A stretch of 64,000 nucleotides of DNA, taken from Nodosilinea sp. WJT8-NPBG4 (GTDB taxonomy: Bacteria; Cyanobacteriota; Cyanobacteriia; Phormidesmidales; Phormidesmidaceae). Below the pieces are notes generated by a model, which searched no databases, was not told where the DNA came from, and saw only the letters and a program-made list of their open reading frames with translations. The position numbers were made by a program, and so were the translations under genes. Shown piece after piece: positions 59,769-64,000 of the stretch. Position 1 is the first letter of the stretch, and each line of letters starts with the position of its first letter. Location: NCBI GenBank assembly GCA_019359285.1, contig JAHHHQ010000051.1:1-64000 (forward strand), written 5' to 3'.

Positions 59769-62129
59769 TTAGAAACCGCGCGCAGAGGTTTCTGCTAAGA
59801 CTGAGCGCAGGTCGTAGCGATCGAGGTTCATCACCTTGTCCCATGCCGCCACAAAGTCATTCACAAACTTCTGCTGCGAGTCCATAGCTCCATAGACCTC
59901 TGCGAGGGCGCGGAGCTGAGAGTTTGAGCCGAAGATCAGGTCAACGCGAGTCGCAATCCACTTTTGTTGGCCGGTTTTGCGATCGCTCCCCTCAAACTCA
60001 TACTCATCCTCAGAGGTCGCCTTCCATTTCACACCCAGATCGAGCAGGTTGACGAAGAAGTCGTTGGTCAGGGTTTCGGGGCGCTCGGTAAAGACGCCAT
60101 GCTTATACCCGCCAAAGTTCGTACCTAGCACGCGCAAGCCACCGACAAGGGCCGTCATCTGAGGAGCTGACAGAGACATCAACTGCGCCCGGTCAATCAG
60201 CAGCTCTTCCAGCGATTCGCTGTGTCTGCCGCTGGTGTAGTTGCGAAACCCATCTGCGGTCGGCTCCAGGGGAGCAAAAGATTCCACATCGGTTTTCTCT
60301 TGGGTCGCATCGGTGCGGCCCGGCTTGAAGGGCACAGTCACATCGTGGCCGGCGTTTTTCGCCGCCTGTTCAATGCCCGCACAGCCGCCTAGAACGATCA
60401 GGTCAGCGATCGAAACCCGCTTGCCGCCCGACTGTGAATTGTTGAACTCCTGTTGAATGCCTTCCAGGGTTTGCAGCACTGTGGCCAGTTGCTCTGGCTG
60501 GTTGACTTCCCAATCCTTCTGCGGCGCCAGACGAATGCGTGCCCCGTTCGCGCCACCGCGCATGTCGGAGCAGCGGAACGTGGAGGCTGCCGCCCAGGCG
60601 GTCGAAACCAGTTGGGAGACCGACAGGCCCGATTCAAGAATCTTGGCCTTGAGAGCAGCAATATCCTGCTCATCAATCAAGTCATGATCAACTGGGGGAA
60701 CGGGGTCTTGCCATAGGAACTCTTCTTGAGGAACCTCGGGGCCGAGGTAGCGCGATCGCGGTCCCATGTCGCGGTGCGTTAGCTTAAACCACGCCTTGGC
60801 GAACTGCTCGGCAAACTCATCCGGGTTGTCGCGGTAGCGCTGGGCGATCTGGTTATACGTAGGGTCCACCTTCATGGACATGTCTGCGGTGGTCATCATC
60901 GGGGCGTGCCGCTTCGACGGATCGTGGGCATCGGGCACCGTACCCGCGCCAGCATCGCCCTTGGGCTTCCACTGCCACGCGCCAGCGGGGCTCTTGGTCA
61001 GCTCCCAGTCATATTCGAACAGGGTTTCAAGATAGCTGTTGTCCCACTTTGTCGGTGTCGGGGTCCATGCCCCTTCGATGCCACTGGTGGTCGCATCGAC
61101 GCCGACCCCCGTGTTGAAGGCATTCTTCCAGCCCAGGCCCTGATCGACGATGGTGGCTCCCCCAGGCTCAGGCCCGACGTGGGTTGTCTCGCCTGCCCCA
61201 TGGCATTTGCCAAAGGTATGCCCACCCGCGGTGAGGGCGACGGTCTCTTCGTCGTTCATCGCCATTCGCTTAAAGGTCTCGCGAATGTCGCGCCCTGAGC
61301 CCAGCGGATCAGGTTCGCCGTCTGGCCCTTCTGGGTTGACGTAGATCAGGCCCATCTGCACGGCAGCAAGGGGGTTTAGCAGCACGCGATCGTCTTCGTA
61401 ACGCTCATTGCCGAGCCAGGCTTTTTCGGAGCCCCAATAGATGTCTAGCTCTGGTTCCCAAACGTCTACGCGCCCGCCAGCAAAGCCCAACGTCTTGAAG
61501 CCCATCGACTCCAGGGCGCAGTTGCCCGCAAAGATCATCAGGTCGGCCCAGGAAATTTTGTTGCCGTATTTCTGTTTAATCGGCCAAAGCAGCATGCGTG
61601 CCTTATCAAGGTTGGCATTGTCGGGCCAGCTGTTGAGCGGCTCAAACCGTTGACTGCCCGAGCCCGCACCGCCGCGACCGTCGCCAATCCGATAGGTGCC
61701 GGCGCTGTGCCACGCCATGCGGATGAAGAGCGGCCCATAGTGACCGTAGTCGGCAGGCCACCAGTCTTGAGAGGTGGTCATCAGCTCATAGATGTCTGCC
61801 CTTACAGCCGCTAAATCAAGACTTTTAAAGTTCTCAGCGTAGTTGAAGTCCTCTCCCATCGGATTGGCCTTGGCTGAGTGCTGATGGAGAATGTTGAGAT
61901 TTAAAGCATTCGGCCACCAGTCTTGGTTCGAAGCCCCAATCCGAGTGCGAGGGCCAGACAAGACAGGGCATTTGCTGGTGCTACTGACAGCATTGGATGT
62001 CGTGGGCTGAGGCGTACCGGTTTCATTTTTTTCCGCGCTACTTGATGCCATAACAGATGATATGGCCCGCCAGATTTCCATTAGCTTGCCACTCATTGGA
62101 AACGGACATCTCATTTGGCTACTCGTCAT
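59769..62129 (-). CDS. katG: Catalase-peroxidase KatG
   Basis: 786 residues from ATG 62129, with GGAAAGGAAT just upstream, so an N-terminal tail of about 50 residues is probably real. Heme enzyme that removes H2O2. Distal triad Arg137, Trp140, His141 (FIRMAWHSAGTYR), proximal His in TAGGHTFGKCHGAG, and the two-fold duplicated C-terminal domain. The Met/Tyr/Trp adduct partners (YVNPEGPDG region Tyr) appear present. Followed upstream by a peroxiredoxin gene 58 bases away on the same strand. Confidence 0.97.
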   Translation of the reverse strand: MTSSQMRCPFPMSGKLMEIWRAISSVMASSSAEKNETGTPQPTTSNAVSSTSKCPVLSGPRTRIGASNQDWWPNALNLNILHQHSAKANPMGEDFNYAENFKSLDLAAVRADIYELMTTSQDWWPADYGHYGPLFIRMAWHSAGTYRIGDGRGGAGSGSQRFEPLNSWPDNANLDKARMLLWPIKQKYGNKISWADLMIFAGNCALESMGFKTLGFAGGRVDVWEPELDIYWGSEKAWLGNERYEDDRVLLNPLAAVQMGLIYVNPEGPDGEPDPLGSGRDIRETFKRMAMNDEETVALTAGGHTFGKCHGAGETTHVGPEPGGATIVDQGLGWKNAFNTGVGVDATTSGIEGAWTPTPTKWDNSYLETLFEYDWELTKSPAGAWQWKPKGDAGAGTVPDAHDPSKRHAPMMTTADMSMKVDPTYNQIAQRYRDNPDEFAEQFAKAWFKLTHRDMGPRSRYLGPEVPQEEFLWQDPVPPVDHDLIDEQDIAALKAKILESGLSVSQLVSTAWAAASTFRCSDMRGGANGARIRLAPQKDWEVNQPEQLATVLQTLEGIQQEFNNSQSGGKRVSIADLIVLGGCAGIEQAAKNAGHDVTVPFKPGRTDATQEKTDVESFAPLEPTADGFRNYTSGRHSESLEELLIDRAQLMSLSAPQMTALVGGLRVLGTNFGGYKHGVFTERPETLTNDFFVNLLDLGVKWKATSEDEYEFEGSDRKTGQQKWIATRVDLIFGSNSQLRALAEVYGAMDSQQKFVNDFVAAWDKVMNLDRYDLRSVLAETSARGF

Positions 62130-62187
62130 AATTCCTTTCCTGATTGTGGTTTAGGTGTGTGTTTCTTCTCTGCGTAACTGTTTTTCC

Positions 62188-62748
62188 TTAGGTAGAAAGC
62201 ATCGTCCGCCACATCTGCATCAGCACAGCCGTCTGCTCCGGCTGCTTAGCCTGTGGATTGATGTAGTTCAACATCGTCTCGGCATTAGAAACCATCGGCA
62301 TCGCCTCAAAACCATCTCGTTCGACAAACATTTTTTCAATCACGCCATCTTTCACGAGCATGGAATAGCGCCAAGAGCGGTATCCCATCCCTTTGTCAAA
62401 AAGGTTCACCATCATCCCCATTTGGCGGGTGAAGTCACCATTCACATCGGGTATAAAGCGCACCTGATCGGCTCCTTCTGCTTGAGCCCAAGCCGCTAGT
62501 GAAAACGGATCATTAACCGAAATGCAAAGAATTTCGTCGACCCCGTTCGCTCGAAAGACCTCGGCATACTCGTTGTAGGCTAACAATTGAACCGGAGAAT
62601 GGGGGCAGGCAAAAGCTCCCGGCACTGCAAATGCCACCACGGTTTTGTGATCAAAAAGATCCGCCGCCGAAAGCTCATATCCACCCACCTCTGCAAACAT
62701 TCGAAAGGTGACTTGAGGGACATGTTGACCCTCGTAGTTGAAAAACAT
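62188..62748 (-). CDS. Peroxiredoxin II (Prx5)-like protein with altered active site
   Basis: 186 residues; AAGGAG precedes ATG 62748. It aligns with type II peroxiredoxins (NDPFSLAAWAQAEGADQVRF, FTRQMGMMVNL, YRSWRYSMLVKDGVIEKMF). The usual PGAFTPTCS loop reads PGAFACPHS: the peroxidatic Cys position is His and the Thr is Ala, while a Cys sits two positions earlier. A second Cys is in EILCISVND. Activity is therefore uncertain. Same strand as katG, probable two-gene operon against peroxides. Confidence 0.88.
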   Translation of the reverse strand: MFFNYEGQHVPQVTFRMFAEVGGYELSAADLFDHKTVVAFAVPGAFACPHSPVQLLAYNEYAEVFRANGVDEILCISVNDPFSLAAWAQAEGADQVRFIPDVNGDFTRQMGMMVNLFDKGMGYRSWRYSMLVKDGVIEKMFVERDGFEAMPMVSNAETMLNYINPQAKQPEQTAVLMQMWRTMLST

Positions 62749-63183
62749 GTGCCCAGCTCCTTACTCGCATTCAATATCAGTTAGACCTTCTTAACTAAGA
62801 GATTGATGAGTAGAGTGACTAACTCGTTAGCCATCGGCTTGCGCACGGCGTTGGCAGAAACGGTCAAATCTATCGAGTTGGCCCAGCATGGCTGGAGTTT
62901 TACTGAGTACTAATCGGCACAAACTTAAGCGAGTATTAAGTCATACTCACTACGAGTTTGCATACTGCAAGCTTAATCAAGCAAAACTGCTCTGGGGGGC
63001 TAAAGGTAAAAGTGTTTTGCAACACGTAATATCTCTACAAAATGAAATCTGCCTACAGTTAGGTGCGTGCCTACATCTCTGCATCCACCTTTAGCAATGC
63101 TGAACCTTTCGCCACCTCTAGCCGAACCTTACAAACAGCCGATAAGCTAGAGGGTGCAATCGATATGCCCCCTTTGGTTTGCT
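62749..63183. other. Divergent regulatory region between prx-katG and the FAD oxidoreductase
   Basis: About 430 bases without a gene. Should hold the promoter of the peroxiredoxin-katG pair (for example a PerR/OxyR-type control), but I cannot point to a certain box. Confidence 0.5.
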
Positions 63184-64000
63184 ATGAAACGCTTTTTTCG
63201 CACCCTAACGGCTCCCCTCTTAGCCTCAACGCTGGTTGCCGGTTCTATTCCTCTCCCGATCGGCAACGCCCTGGCCCAGGAGTCGGTGTCGCCCCGCGTG
63301 GCCCAGCTGCCCCAGACTCCTGACGAGGTCGTAGAGTGCGAACTGCTAATTGTTGGCGGTGGCCTAGCCGGTACCGCAACCGCTTACGAAAGCTTGATGA
63401 TGGGCCACACGGTCTGCATGACCGAGCTGACCGACTGGGTCGGGGGGCAGATCTCGTCCCAGGGCACCACGGCGCTGGACGAGTCGAAGGAGCAGCGGCG
63501 GCAGCTGTTTTATTCGCGGGGGTATAAGGAATTGCGCGATCGCGTCGAGCGCAAATACGGCAAGCTCAACCCCGGCGGCTGCTGGGTGAGCGCCTCCTGC
63601 TTTTTGCCTGCCGATGCCAACGCCATCTTGATGGAAATGCTGGCCGAAGCGGAGCGCAAGGGCGGCGGCGAACTCAAGTGGTTTCCCAATACGGTCGTCA
63701 AAGACCTGAGCCTCAACGCCGATGGCACCCAGATCGAGCAGGTAGTCGCGATTCGCCACAGCCCCGCCCCGGGCACAGCACCTCTCAACAGCGACTTTCT
63801 CTCCGAAATTATTGAAGACGCCTACACCTACGACGACTCGGCCCGCCTGGCGAAGGAGGTTATTCAGTTTGTGCCTGCAGGTATCGAGCTAGAGCGGGTG
63901 GAGAATGCTCCCGACAGCAAAGTGGACTGGTTTGTGGTCGAGGCCACCGAAACCGGCGAGCTGATTGCCCTGGCCAATGTGCCCTATGAGCTGGGGTTAG
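63184..64000 (+). CDS. Exported FAD-dependent oxidoreductase, N-terminal part (runs off window)
   Basis: At least 272 residues, open to the window end. A signal peptide (LTAPLLASTLVAGSIPL ... ALAQ) sends it across the membrane. The FAD dinucleotide motif follows at VECELLIVGGGLAGTATAYE, then GGQISSQGTTALDE. This is the FAD_oxidored (PF12831-like) pattern. Substrate unknown. Confidence 0.88.
   Translation, partial: MKRFFRTLTAPLLASTLVAGSIPLPIGNALAQESVSPRVAQLPQTPDEVVECELLIVGGGLAGTATAYESLMMGHTVCMTELTDWVGGQISSQGTTALDESKEQRRQLFYSRGYKELRDRVERKYGKLNPGGCWVSASCFLPADANAILMEMLAEAERKGGGELKWFPNTVVKDLSLNADGTQIEQVVAIRHSPAPGTAPLNSDFLSEIIEDAYTYDDSARLAKEVIQFVPAGIELERVENAPDSKVDWFVVEATETGELIALANVPYELGL

Noticed and set aside
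60906..61298. 130-codon plus-strand frame
   Set aside because: Antisense of katG; arises from GC-rich codons.
1..64000. CRISPR arrays, insertion sequences with transposase, rRNA operons
   Set aside because: No regular direct-repeat/spacer arrays, no transposase or integrase gene, and no rRNA sequence noticed.

Overview
The window comes from a cyanobacterial chromosome. The evidence is the end of psbA (photosystem II D1), petB and petD (cytochrome b6f), the D1-processing protease ctpA, a DnaE polymerase split by an intein, several cyanobacteria-type protein families (DUF3685, DUF1499, an EGY-like M50 protease, a Nif11-type leader peptide), and very frequent GCGATCGC (HIP1) octamers. The core genes look GC-rich. 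Several accessory stretches are visibly AT-richer. I cannot name the species; gene content is compatible with a Leptolyngbya/Nodosilinea-like lineage, which is inference.

Layout. 0-3.4 kb: psbA 3' end with its terminator, then a loose region with a DUF1499 protein, an AT-richer alpha/beta-hydrolase-like gene, the 3' half of a tRNA-Ser(UGA), a decayed membrane-protein gene and a tiny membrane ORF. 3.5-22 kb is mostly housekeeping: purine permease, M50 protease, inactive-looking MBL protein, ispG, ureE-ureF, CBS transporter, DUF1622, a frameshifted peroxiredoxin-like gene, M23 peptidase, def, glycosyltransferase, anti-sigma kinase, petB-petD, ctpA and an HD hydrolase. 22-32.8 kb: two membrane proteins, the dnaE locus, potD-like, TMEM14-like and AmpG-like genes.

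32.8-43.2 kb holds a broken OsmC gene, a DinB remnant, pentapeptide, REC-DUF3685 and GT2 genes, DUF1328, an aldo/keto reductase and ogt. 43.2-59.4 kb is accessory and plastic: a STAND-type NTPase with TPRs, GNAT enzymes, an orphan Nif11 leader, dispersed palindromic repeats, a tandem duplication carrying an insert, Arr, a WYL regulator with a Rieske oxygenase, and oxidoreductases. 59.7-64 kb holds katG, a peroxiredoxin-II-like gene with an unusual active site, and the start of a secreted FAD oxidoreductase.

The most remarkable feature is dnaE. Its two split-intein halves (24798-27398 and 28300-29652) lie on the same strand only about 0.9 kb apart, separated by three AT-richer small genes including a DUF2513 protein, at the place where a contiguous intein would carry its endonuclease domain. 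In the well-known cyanobacterial examples the halves lie far apart. The second structural highlight is the tandem duplication at 50.07-51.83 kb, with truncated gene copies and a roughly 640-bp insert.
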